Shown: one piece after another, positions 24,571 to 33,887 of the stretch
Layout of the letters: each line of letters begins with the position of its first letter
Position numbering within the stretch: the first letter of the stretch is position 1
Source of the DNA: DASVHS01 sp036390755
GTDB taxonomy: Bacteria > Acidobacteriota > Thermoanaerobaculia > Gp7-AA8
Direction: 5' to 3'
Assembly: GCA_036390755.1 (NCBI GenBank)
Contig: DASWBH010000420.1
Coordinates: 1 to 35,249, forward strand
DNA length: 35,249 nt
Notes under the pieces: model-generated
Seen by the model: only the letters and a program-made list of their open reading frames with translations
Told to the model about the DNA's origin: nothing
Databases searched by the model: none
Program-made: the position numbers and the translations under genes

Positions 24571-25853
24571 CTGCGCAGCGCCTGTTCATCATCATCGGAC
24601 TTTGCGCGGCCATGCTTTTCACCTTTGCCACGCCGCCGTTCCAGGTGCCCGATGAAGTCGGCCACTTCTGGCGCGCCGTGACGATCGCGCGCGGCGCGAT
24701 CCTGCCGCGAATCGAGCGCGCCGGCGGTGTCGCGCAACTCGAGCAGGGGCTCTCGACGATCGTGTTCGTGTTCTGGGTGGCGCCGCCGACGCCGAACTAC
24801 AAGGTGACGTGGCCGCGCTTCCGCACGTCGTGGTACGTGCGTCTCGAGCCGGAGCATCGCGCGACCGTCACGTTTCCCGCCGGCTACACGCCCGTCGCGT
24901 ACCTGCCGCAGATCGCCGCCGCGCTTCTCACACGCATCATCCCCGCGCGTCCCGTGATCACCTTCTACCTCGGGCGACTGTTCAACGCGCTCGCGTACAT
25001 TGCGCTCGTCGCATTCGCGATCAGGATCACGCCGGTGCTGCAGTGGCTGTTTGCCGCAGCCGCTCTGCTGCCGATGGCGTTGTTTCTCGCGGCGTCGTGG
25101 TCGCCGGACGCGATGACGATCGCAGCATCGTTTGTTTTCACTGCGGCCCTGCTTCGTGCCCCACGGACGCCGCGCGAAGTCGCACTGACAGCCGCGCTCG
25201 GCGCATGCGTCGGTCTCTGCAAACCGGGTTATGTTCTGATCGCGCTGCTCGCGTTCGCAGTGGCGACGATGCGCGGCGCTGCTCGCGCGATCATCATCGC
25301 GGCGACGGCCGCAGGGTTCGCTCTGGCGATGTGGAACGCGTCGCGGTCCTACGCGCCGGTTCGTCCGGACGCGCACGTCGATCCGCCGGCGCAGATCGAC
25401 TGCCTGCGCAACAACCCTGCGCGGTTCGCGGAAGCGCTCGCCCATGAGCTCCGCGTGAACGGTGTCGACTACACGCGTCAGATGGTCGGACGCCTCGGGA
25501 TGCTCGACGTTCCCCTGCCCGGGCCGGTCATCTGGGCAGAGGCGCTGGTGCTGCTGGCGTGTGCGTGGACGTCGAGCGTTTCCGTGCGCGTGCGAGCCGT
25601 GGCGGCCATGATCTCGATCGCCACGATCGGCGGCATCGCGCTCGCGTCCTACATCGGCTGGACACCGCCATGCGCGACGAACATCGACGGATTGCAGGGC
25701 CGCTATCTGTTGCCGATCGCGCCGGTGATGTTCTCGATCATCGCGGCGCCGCTGATCCGTCGCGAACGGATCGCGCTGATCGCGCTCGCAGCCGTCGCGG
25801 CGATCTGCAACGCCGTCGCGCTGTATTCGGTGGCGGCGCGGTACTACTCGTAA
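24567..25853 (+). CDS. DUF2142 family multi-pass membrane protein
   Basis: A protein of 428 residues with roughly ten hydrophobic segments. It shows the DUF2142 hallmarks: a first TM followed by PPFQVPDEVGHFWRA, with the acidic DE pair just outside the membrane, a central SPDAMTIAASF segment, and GLQGRYLLPIAP near the C-terminus. The layout resembles GT-C glycosyltransferases, which use an acidic residue in the first external loop and lipid-linked sugar donors; the activity of DUF2142 proteins is not established. The start ATG overlaps the acyltransferase stop (ATGA), indicating translational coupling. The context suggests envelope lipid or glycan work. The histidine kinase gene begins 25 nt downstream. 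Confidence 0.85.
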   Translation: MTAQRLFIIIGLCAAMLFTFATPPFQVPDEVGHFWRAVTIARGAILPRIERAGGVAQLEQGLSTIVFVFWVAPPTPNYKVTWPRFRTSWYVRLEPEHRATVTFPAGYTPVAYLPQIAAALLTRIIPARPVITFYLGRLFNALAYIALVAFAIRITPVLQWLFAAAALLPMALFLAASWSPDAMTIAASFVFTAALLRAPRTPREVALTAALGACVGLCKPGYVLIALLAFAVATMRGAARAIIIAATAAGFALAMWNASRSYAPVRPDAHVDPPAQIDCLRNNPARFAEALAHELRVNGVDYTRQMVGRLGMLDVPLPGPVIWAEALVLLACAWTSSVSVRVRAVAAMISIATIGGIALASYIGWTPPCATNIDGLQGRYLLPIAPVMFSIIAAPLIRRERIALIALAAVAAICNAVALYSVAARYYS

Positions 25854-25878
25854 CGCAACGGCGGTACCATCGACGCGG

Positions 25879-27045
25879 ATGCAGCAACTCGGCGAGGTGT
25901 GCGCGAAGATGCGGCGCTGGCCGCGGCGCGTCTCGGCCGATCATCGCTCGCTGGCGCGCGAGAGCCTCGAGTGTTGCCGCGACGTCTTCAACGCGCCGGG
26001 GGCGGTGCTGGTGAGCGACGACGGCGATGAGCCGTGGATGAACATCGCCGCGCTGAACAATTCCGGTTTCACCTGGCGCGAAGAGGAAGATCTGAGCCTC
26101 GAAAGCGTCGTGGCGGAGGAGCTGACGGATCGCGTGTTCTTTGTCGAGGAGGACGGGCGGGTGGTGGCGGGAGGGGAGCATCCGATGTCGATCGACGCGG
26201 CGATCGATCCGCGAATCCGCACTGACATCAGCGCCGGACCGCTGTTGTCCGTCCCCGTAATCGCGGATTCATTCCAGGGCCGGCTGTTCGTCTGTCAACC
26301 GGAGCTCGACCGCGAAGTCGTTCTTGCCGCCGCAAATCCCGTTGCGTCGCTGCTGGCGATCAAGTTCGAAGTGAACGTGCAGCTTCGCGCTGCGGTGCGC
26401 GACGCCGTCGAACAGGAGCGCATTCGCGTCGCCCGCGATCTGCACGACGGGCTTCTGCAATCGTTCACCGGAGTCGTACTGCAGCTCGAGACCGTGCACA
26501 GCATGATCGACAACGATCCGCAGAACGCGCGGCGGATGATCACCGAGACGCAAGGCCTCATCATGGCGGACCAGCGCGACCTGCGCCGCTTCGTGGAGCA
26601 GCTCCGGCCGCGCGCGCCGCGGCGCGAAGCGAAGTTCGATTTCGCTGCGCGCGTGGACGACTTCCGCTCCCGTTTCGCGAAGCAGTGGGGGATTCGCGTC
26701 GAGTTCGACGTGCAGGATATCGATCCGGTCGTCTCGGGATTCATCGGACAGGAAACATTCCGGCTGATCCACGAAGCCGTGACGAACTCCGCGAGGCACG
26801 GGCACGCTTCGGACGTCCGCGTCCGCGTGCGCACCGAAGGAAGCGAGATGCACATCGAGGTTTCCGACAACGGCACCGGCTTCGCCTTTCACGGGCGGCG
26901 TTCGCTCGACGAGATGCGCGACTCCGGCGGCGGGCCGAGCATGCTTGCCGAACGGGTGTCGTCGCTGAACGGAACGCTGACGGTGGACTCGACGGAAAGC
27001 GGCGCAGTTGTCACAATCACCGTGCCCCTCGGATTTGGAGCTTAG
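25879..27045 (+). CDS. NarL-type sensor histidine kinase with N-terminal GAF-like domain
   Basis: A soluble kinase of 388 residues without membrane segments. Residues about 20-165 look like a GAF-type sensing domain. The HisKA_3 dimerisation helix carries ERIRVARDLHDGLLQSF with the phospho-accepting His near 189. The HATPase domain has LIHEAVTNSARHG (N box, near 298), VSDNGTGF (near 330) and GGGPSMLAERVSSLNG near 351. It should autophosphorylate and pass phosphate to the adjacent regulator: its TAG is followed at once by that gene's ATG (TAGATG). The signal is probably cytoplasmic, because there is no periplasmic part. It may be transcribed with the upstream lipid/envelope block, from which only 25 nt separate it. 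Confidence 0.92.
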   Translation: MQQLGEVCAKMRRWPRRVSADHRSLARESLECCRDVFNAPGAVLVSDDGDEPWMNIAALNNSGFTWREEEDLSLESVVAEELTDRVFFVEEDGRVVAGGEHPMSIDAAIDPRIRTDISAGPLLSVPVIADSFQGRLFVCQPELDREVVLAAANPVASLLAIKFEVNVQLRAAVRDAVEQERIRVARDLHDGLLQSFTGVVLQLETVHSMIDNDPQNARRMITETQGLIMADQRDLRRFVEQLRPRAPRREAKFDFAARVDDFRSRFAKQWGIRVEFDVQDIDPVVSGFIGQETFRLIHEAVTNSARHGHASDVRVRVRTEGSEMHIEVSDNGTGFAFHGRRSLDEMRDSGGGPSMLAERVSSLNGTLTVDSTESGAVVTITVPLGFGA

Positions 27046-27681
27046 ATGGCGACTACGCTGGTCCTGGCCGACGATCACCCGATCATCCTCGAGGGTCTCG
27101 AGCAACTCTTCAGCCGGCAGAAGGACTTTCAGGTCCTCGCGACGTGCGCGACCGGCGAAGCTGCGATCGCGGCGGTCCGCGAGCACCGGCCCGATGTGAT
27201 CGTGCTCGACGTGAAGATGCCGAACGGCGACGGACTCTCGGTCCTCAAGCAGATTCACGCAGAGCATCTGCCGACGCGCGTGATTCTGCTGACGGCGTCG
27301 ATGGACGAGGACGAAGTGCTGCAGGCGATGGAGGCGGGTGTGTGGGGGATGGTGCTGAAGGAGGCCGCGGCGGTCTCGCTGGTCGACTCCGTGCGTCGAG
27401 TCACGCGCGGCGAACGCGCGCTCGATCAGACGCTCATCGTCCGCGCACTCGATCGTGCCGTGGAGCGGCAGGCGAGCCGGCAAGGCGCGGAAGTGCTGTC
27501 GCGCCGCGAGCTGGAGATCGTGAAGATGGTGGCTGCGGGCTTGCGCAACAAGGAGATCGCGAACAAGCTGTTCATCGGCGAAGGGACGGTCAAGACGCAC
27601 CTCCACGCCATTTACAAGAAGCTCGGAGTGCACGGCCGCGTCGAGCTGACTCTCTATGCGCGCGAGCACGGCATCGCTTGA
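27046..27681 (+). CDS. NarL/FixJ-family response regulator
   Basis: A protein of 211 residues. The receiver domain (1-120) has LADDHP near the N-terminus, phospho-acceptor Asp55 in VIVLDVKMP, LLTAS with the conserved switch residue, and a Lys near 105 in MVLKEAA. The LuxR-type helix-turn-helix (about 143-205) has LSRRELEIVKMVAAGLRNKEIANKL split over two helices and VKTHLHAIYKKLGV as recognition segment. It acts as a phosphorylation-dependent DNA-binding regulator, the partner of the kinase directly upstream. Target sites cannot be named from the window; the c-di-GMP gene downstream and the operon itself are candidates. Confidence 0.93.
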   Translation: MATTLVLADDHPIILEGLEQLFSRQKDFQVLATCATGEAAIAAVREHRPDVIVLDVKMPNGDGLSVLKQIHAEHLPTRVILLTASMDEDEVLQAMEAGVWGMVLKEAAAVSLVDSVRRVTRGERALDQTLIVRALDRAVERQASRQGAEVLSRRELEIVKMVAAGLRNKEIANKLFIGEGTVKTHLHAIYKKLGVHGRVELTLYAREHGIA

Positions 27682-27764
27682 TCGCGCCGCTATAACCTTC
27701 GATATACCCGAAATTCACTCCATTGCCGGATGGGCCGGCGTGAGCCGCGAGGGTAGCTTGTCAA

Positions 27765-29441
27765 GTGACGCAACTCGCCATGCAGCCGCCCAGTATGTCC
27801 GAACCTTCTTTCGCACTCGATATGGTCGCAATCTATCGGCAAACGCCGGATGGACGGCTCCTCGACTGCAACGAAGTTTGTGCGCACATGCTCGGCTACG
27901 GCACGCGTGAAGAGCTGCTCGGCGCGGGCCGGCTGAGTTACTTCAACGTGTCCGATGCCATGACCGTCATGGCCGCGCTGCCCGATCTCGGAACACTCGC
28001 CAACGTCGAAGTGGCGCTCCGCAAGAAAGACGGAACCGTCGTTTGGGTGCTGCAGAACCTGAAATACGTGAACGTCTCGGAGGCGGAAAAAGTGTGGATC
28101 GAGGCGGCGATGTTCGATGTGACGGAACAGCGTCGCGCGGCGCAGCTCATGGAGTTTCGCGCGTACCACGACACGCTCACCGGTCTGCCGAACCGCTCGC
28201 TCGTGATCGACCGGTTGAACGTCGCGCTCGCGCGCGCGAAGCGGCGCCGGAAACCGGCCGCGGTGATGATCATCGATATCGACCACTTCGAGATGATCAA
28301 CACCACGTTCGGCCACGGGATCGCCGACCGTCTGCTCAAATCAGTTGCCGACCGCCTGTCCTCGTGCGTCCGCGAGGAAGATGCGGTCGGCCGCTTCGGG
28401 AGCGACGAGTTCATGATCGTGCTGGCGGAGATGGCGGCCGAAACCGACGCCGCGATCGCCGCGCAGCGCATCCTGGACGCGATCTCGCGGCAGTTCGAGG
28501 TCGATGGGCAGACCATCGACGTCAAGGCAAGCATCGGGATCGCCGTTTCGCCGCAGGACGGCAATGTCTCCGACGAGCTGCTGAAGAACGCCACCGCGGC
28601 GATGTACCAGGCGAAAGAGCGCGGGCGGAACATGTTCCGCTTCCACATTCCCGAGCTCAACGCGCGCGCTCTCGAGCGAACCTCACTCGTGGCCAGCCTG
28701 CGCCGGGCGCTCAGCCGCAACGAGTTCGAGCTGCACTACCACCCGGAGGTGAACGTGCAGACCGGACGGATCGAGTGCATCGAGGCACTCGTGCGGTGGC
28801 GGCACCCGGACGTCGGGCTGGTCGCTCCGGCGGAGTTCCTCCCGGCCGCCGAGCAGGGCAACCTCGACGGTCAGATCGGCGAGTGGATCATCAACGAAGC
28901 CTGTCATCAGCTGAAGCAGTGGCACGACGACGGGATGAAAGACTTCCGGATGGCCGTGAATCTGTCATCGCGGCAGTTCCACGATCGCGCGCTGCAGCGC
29001 GTGCTCGAAGACGCCATCAACGACGTCCATCTCAAGCCCGAGACGCTGGAGCTCGAGATCGCCGAGGGCGTCCTCGCTCATTCCGCGCGGACTCACGATG
29101 TGCTCGCGAAGCTGAAAGATTTCGGCGCGCGCGTTGCGATCGATGACTTCGGCAGCGGCGGTTGCTCGTTCACCGATCTGCGCGACATGCCTGTGAACAC
29201 GCTGAAGATTGCGCCGACCTTCATCCACAACATGATGGCGCGCAACGACGACGCCGCCATGGTGCAGGCGATGATCACGATGGCGAAGGGACTCGACCTC
29301 CGGATCGTTGCGGAAGGCGTCGAGTCGAAAGAGCAGCTCTCGTATCTCCTCGCGAGACGCTGCACAGAAATGCAGGGATTTTTCTTTGGTCGACCCTTGC
29401 CGGCCTATGCGCTCGTGGAAACGCTGCGTATGCAGCATTGA
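27765..29441 (+). CDS. PAS-GGDEF-EAL protein (cyclic di-GMP turnover)
   Basis: A cytoplasmic protein of 558 residues. The PAS domain (about 15-125) is followed by GGDEF (about 130-295) and EAL (about 310-555). The GGDEF active-site motif reads GSDEF (near 211), one residue off consensus, with an intact I-site RxxD (REED) five residues before it. In the EAL domain EALVRW (near 340), VNLSSRQF, LEIAEG, AIDDFGSG, LKIA, VAEGVES and QGFFFG are visible. Metal and catalytic positions are mostly kept, but the Asp of the usual KID motif is Ala and loop 6 is altered (DDFGSGGCSF). Phosphodiesterase activity seems likelier than cyclase activity. The start is GTG at 27765 with GAGGG 9 nt before it; ATGs at 27780 and 27795 are alternatives. 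A strong terminator follows. Confidence 0.93.
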   Translation: MTQLAMQPPSMSEPSFALDMVAIYRQTPDGRLLDCNEVCAHMLGYGTREELLGAGRLSYFNVSDAMTVMAALPDLGTLANVEVALRKKDGTVVWVLQNLKYVNVSEAEKVWIEAAMFDVTEQRRAAQLMEFRAYHDTLTGLPNRSLVIDRLNVALARAKRRRKPAAVMIIDIDHFEMINTTFGHGIADRLLKSVADRLSSCVREEDAVGRFGSDEFMIVLAEMAAETDAAIAAQRILDAISRQFEVDGQTIDVKASIGIAVSPQDGNVSDELLKNATAAMYQAKERGRNMFRFHIPELNARALERTSLVASLRRALSRNEFELHYHPEVNVQTGRIECIEALVRWRHPDVGLVAPAEFLPAAEQGNLDGQIGEWIINEACHQLKQWHDDGMKDFRMAVNLSSRQFHDRALQRVLEDAINDVHLKPETLELEIAEGVLAHSARTHDVLAKLKDFGARVAIDDFGSGGCSFTDLRDMPVNTLKIAPTFIHNMMARNDDAAMVQAMITMAKGLDLRIVAEGVESKEQLSYLLARRCTEMQGFFFGRPLPAYALVETLRMQH

Positions 29442-29471
29442 TCGAGCCGACGCACTGCAGAGAGACGGAAT

Positions 29472-29504
29472 GGGCGGACCGCAAGGTCCGCCCGTTCTGT
29501 TTTT
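29472..29504 (+). terminator. Intrinsic terminator of the PAS-GGDEF-EAL gene
   Basis: The perfect 9-bp stem GGGCGGACC/GGTCCGCCC (29472-29480 and 29485-29493) with a GCAA tetraloop is followed by GTTCTGTTTTT. It lies 30 nt past the stop codon at 29441 and just before the end of the convergent gene at 29509. Confidence 0.92.
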
Positions 29505-29508
29505 GGGG

Positions 29509-29811
29509 TCAGACTCCGTGGTCGGGTAACTGCGCCGCGTGTGCCGCGCTCCGGCGCGATCCGGGACGCCGCGCCCGCCTCAGCGCCGCCTCGAAGTACA
29601 TCGTTTTCAGACTTCCCGCCCACTTCTCCAGCGATTCCGCGTCCGGTTGCGTTGTCTCCACGCCGGTGACCAGGCGCGTGTCGTCGCGGTGAAACTCGAT
29701 TACTCCTTCCCAAATGCCGTCCGCGCGCTCGTGGCCGACGATCCGGATCCGGTACTCCGCGCCTTCGGGCGAGGTCACGCGTGGAACGAACGGAATGAGG
29801 ATCTCGCGCAT
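29509..29811 (-). CDS. Unrecognised small protein, paralogue A of a two-member family
   Basis: A protein of 100 residues with no signal peptide or membrane segment. Its core is MREILIPFVPR, then RIRIVGHERADGIWEGVIEF, then SLEKWAGSLKTMYFEAAL. The same pattern occurs in the 93-residue protein at 30322, roughly a third identical over 80 residues, so this is a real conserved family. The mix of strands and a C-terminal helix suggests a compact alpha/beta fold. The start is ATG at 29811 with GGAGG 5 nt upstream; a GTG at 29817 overlaps that SD and is less likely. It lies directly downstream of a small membrane protein gene (gap 9 nt) and is probably co-transcribed. The C-terminal 20 residues are basic and low-complexity. 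Function unknown. Confidence 0.78.
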   Translation of the reverse strand: MREILIPFVPRVTSPEGAEYRIRIVGHERADGIWEGVIEFHRDDTRLVTGVETTQPDAESLEKWAGSLKTMYFEAALRRARRPGSRRSAAHAAQLPDHGV

Positions 29812-29820
29812 GCTCACCTC

Positions 29821-30129
29821 CTACTTTTTCAGACGCCGCGTCAAGGTCGAATCGCCGATCTCGAACTCGTCGTCGAGGAGCTCGTGCGTGGAGCGCTGGT
29901 TTTCCGAGGGCATGAGAAGGGCGCCGGTGGCGATGGCGAGGAGCGAGATGAGGATCGTCTCCGGCTCCGAGCCGGGCACAGCGAGAAAGAAGATCAGGGC
30001 GAACGCGCCGCTGAGCGTCAGGTAATAGCTGAGTGTCCGCTGGTGCCGGAGAACGGACCGGACCGCGAAGAGGCAGGCTGCCAGAGCCGCAAGTCCGAAC
30101 GCTGCCTGACAAACCCAGAGGATGACCAT
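29821..30129 (-). CDS. Small membrane protein of unknown function
   Basis: A protein of 102 residues with three hydrophobic segments (VILWVCQAAFGLAALAACLFAV, split around residue 12; YYLTLSGAFALIFFLAV; TILISLLAIATGALLM) and a charged C-terminal tail of about 30 residues (ELLDDEFEIGDSTLTRRLKK). The ATG at 30129 is preceded by AAGGAGG at ideal spacing, which rules out the longer upstream frame. The short topology leaves the tail probably cytoplasmic. It is followed after 9 nt by the paralogue A gene, so the two may form an operon. No family was recognised. Confidence 0.75.
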   Translation of the reverse strand: MVILWVCQAAFGLAALAACLFAVRSVLRHQRTLSYYLTLSGAFALIFFLAVPGSEPETILISLLAIATGALLMPSENQRSTHELLDDEFEIGDSTLTRRLKK

Positions 30130-30180
30130 GGGACCTCCTTCGCCTGAGAAAGAAAAAGGAGCGGTGCGCCCTGAAGACAC

Positions 30181-30203
30181 AAAAGGGGCGGTATGCCCCT
30201 TTT
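30181..30203 (-). terminator. Bidirectional intrinsic terminator
   Basis: The perfect 9-bp stem AAAAGGGGC/GCCCCTTTT (30181-30189 and 30195-30203) has loop GGTAT. The stem ends in a T-run on either strand. It lies 119 nt past the stop of the gene ending at 30322 and 52 nt upstream of the small membrane protein gene, so it most likely ends the leftward transcript of paralogue B. Confidence 0.7.
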
Positions 30204-30321
30204 CAACGAATGGTGGAACGAACAAAAGAACCCGAGCCGGTACAGCTGCTCGCTTCGGAATTTTAGCAACCGCGGTGCCGCAGTTCGTAAGCTGCATCAC
30301 GTCCGGAGCTTGCTGTCGGGC

Positions 30322-30603
30322 TCAAGGCTTCCGTTTTCGCGTCTTCCGGATCGGTCCCTGGCTGGCTCTCGCGAGCGCTTCGAGCAGGTACGGCTCGTCG
30401 AGCTTCTCGGCCCAGGTTTTGAGATCGCCTGGCGTGGACATCTTCATGGGTGGGCACGTCTCGAGACGGATGCCGCTCCGGCTCTCGAACTCGATGCAAG
30501 GTTCCCAGCGGCCGTCGGCGTGCTCATCGCCGCGAACCCGGACGCCGTACAGAGAATCGTCGGCAGCGATGCGGTGCGGGAGAGGAAAAAAGATGCGTCG
30601 CAC
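30322..30603 (-). CDS. Unrecognised small protein, paralogue B of a two-member family
   Basis: A protein of 93 residues starting at GTG 30603 (MRRIFFPLPHRIA). It aligns with the protein at 29509: RRIFFPLPHR with REILIPFVPR, GVRVRGDEHADGRWEPCIEF with RIRIVGHERADGIWEGVIEF, and DLKTWAEKLDEPYLLEAL with SLEKWAGSLKTMYFEAAL. The shared start position supports the GTG start, although no clear SD precedes it. The C-terminus is strongly basic (IRKTRKRKP). It is divergent from the AraC-type regulator gene, with 46 nt between the start codons, so that regulator may control it. Function unknown. Confidence 0.72.
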   Translation of the reverse strand: MRRIFFPLPHRIAADDSLYGVRVRGDEHADGRWEPCIEFESRSGIRLETCPPMKMSTPGDLKTWAEKLDEPYLLEALARASQGPIRKTRKRKP

Positions 30604-30649
30604 GTTTGTTGCGTGCAGCAACCACAGTGCCGATCTAAACTCCGCGCGC

Positions 30650-31330
30650 ATGTACAGCGAAAGTCGTCCGGGCACGTCGCTGCGGCCGTGGGTCGCGGCC
30701 GTGTGGCACAGCAAGGTCGACGGCGGGAGCATGGCCGTGCTGCCTGACGGCTGTGCGGACCTCCTGCTCGACCTGGAGCGGGAATCGGTATCCGTTGTCG
30801 GCACGATGACGAAGCCGGTTGTCGTTTCTCCCGAAGACCGGCGCAACCTCCTTGGCGTCCGGTTTCGTCCCGGCCGTCTCGCGACCATCCTCGGCATTCC
30901 GTTGAGAGAGCTGACCGACGCTGTTGTGCCTTTGCGGAACGTGAGCCGCCGGCTCGAGCTTCACGCCGGCTCGATCGAAGCCGACCTCATGCGTCTCGTC
31001 ACCGACGGCGACAGACGCGTCGACGCCGCCGTGCAGGCGATCATCCGCAGCGGCGGCACCTGCGACGTCGAACGGCTCGCGGACACGATCGGCGTAACGC
31101 GTCAGCACCTCGCGCGCCTTTTCGCGCACCACATCGGCGTCCCCCCGAAGATGTTCGCGCGCATCATCCGCTTTCGTTACGCGCTACAGCTCGGCCGCCA
31201 ACAGCCGTGGGCCGACGTCGCTGCGCGTCTCCGCTACGTCGACCAGTCGCACCTCATCGCCGACTTCCGTGAGTTCAGCGGCACCACGCCTGTTCCATTT
31301 TTCCTATCGGCGGGTCAGAGCGGTGCGTAG
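30650..31330 (+). CDS. AraC-family transcriptional regulator
   Basis: A protein of 226 residues from the ATG at 30650. The frame is open upstream, but that part overlaps the divergent gene and a terminator. The N-terminal half has the ligand-domain pattern seen in DUF6597-type AraC proteins: SLRPWVAAVWHSK, VLPDGCADLLLDLE and GVRFRPGRLATILGIP. The C-terminal AraC HTH (about 130-225) has VERLADTIGVTRQHLARLFAHHIGVPPKMFARIIRFRYAL in two helix-turn-helix units and FREFSGTTPVPFF at the end. Such regulators often control an adjacent small-molecule or antibiotic-tolerance gene. Here the VOC gene follows after 9 nt, so the pair is probably one operon. The effector is unknown. Confidence 0.88.
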   Translation: MYSESRPGTSLRPWVAAVWHSKVDGGSMAVLPDGCADLLLDLERESVSVVGTMTKPVVVSPEDRRNLLGVRFRPGRLATILGIPLRELTDAVVPLRNVSRRLELHAGSIEADLMRLVTDGDRRVDAAVQAIIRSGGTCDVERLADTIGVTRQHLARLFAHHIGVPPKMFARIIRFRYALQLGRQQPWADVAARLRYVDQSHLIADFREFSGTTPVPFFLSAGQSGA

Positions 31331-31339
31331 TCTCGCCGC

Positions 31340-31723
31340 ATGATGAAAAAACTCACGCCCGTCCTCGTCGTCGATCAGATCGAACCGCTGCTCCCGCTGT
31401 GGGAGTCGCTCGGCTTCACGAAATCGGCCGAGGTGCCGCACGAGAATCGCCTCGGCTTCGTCATCCTGCAGAACGGTCCTGTCGAGCTGATGCTTCAGTC
31501 GGTCGACAGCGTGCGCGCCGACGAGCCGCGAGCGCTCGAACGGCGGACGCCGGTCGGCGGCTCGTCGCTCTTCATCGAAGTGGAGCGGCTCGCGGACGTG
31601 CGCCAGCGTCTGCCGCGCGGCACCGACGTCATGGTGCAGAGTCGCGAGACGTTCTACGGCGCGACCGAAACGATCATCCGCGACGCCGCCGGAAACGTGA
31701 TCGTCTTCGCCGAGATGAAATGA
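31340..31723 (+). CDS. VOC-superfamily protein (glyoxalase/bleomycin-resistance/dioxygenase fold)
   Basis: A protein of 127 residues, the usual length of a single VOC chain that dimerises. Two beta-alpha-beta-beta-beta modules are visible: KKLTPVLVVDQIEPLLPLWE with LGFVILQNGPVELMLQS, and SLFIEVERLADVRQRL with YGATETIIRDAAGNVIVFAE. The terminal Glu of VFAE occupies the usual metal-ligand position, while the expected N-terminal His ligand of module one is not evident, so the chemistry is uncertain. Members range from lyases to drug-binding resistance proteins. Its position 9 nt after the AraC-type gene suggests that regulator controls it. A bidirectional hairpin follows at 31726. Confidence 0.87.
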   Translation: MMKKLTPVLVVDQIEPLLPLWESLGFTKSAEVPHENRLGFVILQNGPVELMLQSVDSVRADEPRALERRTPVGGSSLFIEVERLADVRQRLPRGTDVMVQSRETFYGATETIIRDAAGNVIVFAEMK

Positions 31724-31725
31724 AA

Positions 31726-31749
31726 AGGGCGAGCCTTTCGGCCCGCCCT
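31726..31749 (-). terminator. Intrinsic terminator of groES-groEL (shared with VOC gene)
   Basis: The 10-bp stem AGGGCGAGCC/GGCCCGCCCT (31726-31735 and 31740-31749, one A-C mismatch) has loop TTTC. On the - strand it is followed by TTTT (A-run at 31723-31726), which suits groEL ending 28 nt earlier. It also lies directly after the VOC stop on the + strand. Confidence 0.75.
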
Positions 31750-31777
31750 GAACATTGACTCCGTTTGCTGCTGTGGA

Positions 31778-33415
<1,638 letters not shown>

Positions 33416-33425
33416 TGCTCTCTCC

Positions 33426-33743
33426 TTAACCTTCCACGATGGCGAGAACTTCGTCCTCGCGCAGAATCGTGTACTCCACGTTGTCGATCTTGATTTCGGT
33501 GCCGGAGTACTTGCCGACGAGAACGGTATCGCCCTTCTTCACGTCGAGCTTGATCCGCTTACCGTCTTCGTTGAACTTGCCCTCGCCGACGGCGATGACT
33601 TCCGCTTCCTGCGGCTTTTCCTTCGCGGTATCGGGAATGATGATCCCGCCGCGCATCTGCTCTCTCGCCTCTTTGCGACGCACGACGATACGGTCGTAAA
33701 GGGGCCGGAGCTTGAGCTCCGTTGCTACTGCTGCTGTTGCCAT
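33426..33743 (-). CDS. groES: Co-chaperonin GroES (HSP10)
   Basis: A protein of 105 residues, slightly longer than usual because of an N-terminal MATAAVATE extension before the conserved LRPLYDRIVVRR. The mobile loop is AREQMRGGIIIPDTAKEKPQ, and the roof and core include EVIAVGEGKF and GDTVLVGKYSGTEIKID, ending in DEVLAIVEG. It caps the GroEL ring as a heptamer. SD AAGGAGGAG lies at good spacing before the ATG at 33743. It is the first gene of the groES-groEL operon, about 85 nt downstream of CIRCE. Confidence 0.97.
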   Translation of the reverse strand: MATAAVATELKLRPLYDRIVVRRKEAREQMRGGIIIPDTAKEKPQEAEVIAVGEGKFNEDGKRIKLDVKKGDTVLVGKYSGTEIKIDNVEYTILREDEVLAIVEG

Positions 33744-33827
33744 GAGAAACTCCTCCTTCGGTATTGTGTTCTTTGGACTTACGTGCGGAACCCGCTCATC
33801 TCGGACTGTGGTTCTCTGAGCCAGGTG

Positions 33828-33854
33828 TTAGCACTCGACGGTTGCGAGTGCTAA
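33828..33854 (-). promoter_or_regulatory. CIRCE operator (HrcA binding site)
   Basis: A perfect TTAGCACTC-N9-GAGTGCTAA inverted repeat lies directly downstream of the -10 box of the groES promoter. This is the canonical HrcA operator that represses chaperone operons until heat shock. No hrcA gene is in the window. Confidence 0.97.
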
Positions 33855-33882
33855 CAATATGTGGGCGGCCGGATTCTGTCAA
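33854..33882 (-). promoter_or_regulatory. Sigma70-type promoter of groES-groEL
   Basis: On the - strand, a consensus TTGACA (-35, 33882-33877), a 17-bp spacer and TATTGT (-10, 33859-33854). The -10 abuts CIRCE, so HrcA would cover the start site. The -35 begins 6 nt past the stop codon of the upstream dehydrogenase gene. Confidence 0.9.
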
Positions 33883-33887
33883 GAGGT

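Noticed and set aside
27682..27764. c-di-GMP riboswitch before the GGDEF-EAL gene
   Set aside because: The gap is only 83 nt and I could not fit the GEMM-type core; the small GC hairpins present are within chance.
30122..30649. 402-residue version of the AraC-type regulator
   Set aside because: The extra 176 residues run through a terminator and antisense to paralogue B and show no domain; the family N-terminus begins at 30650.
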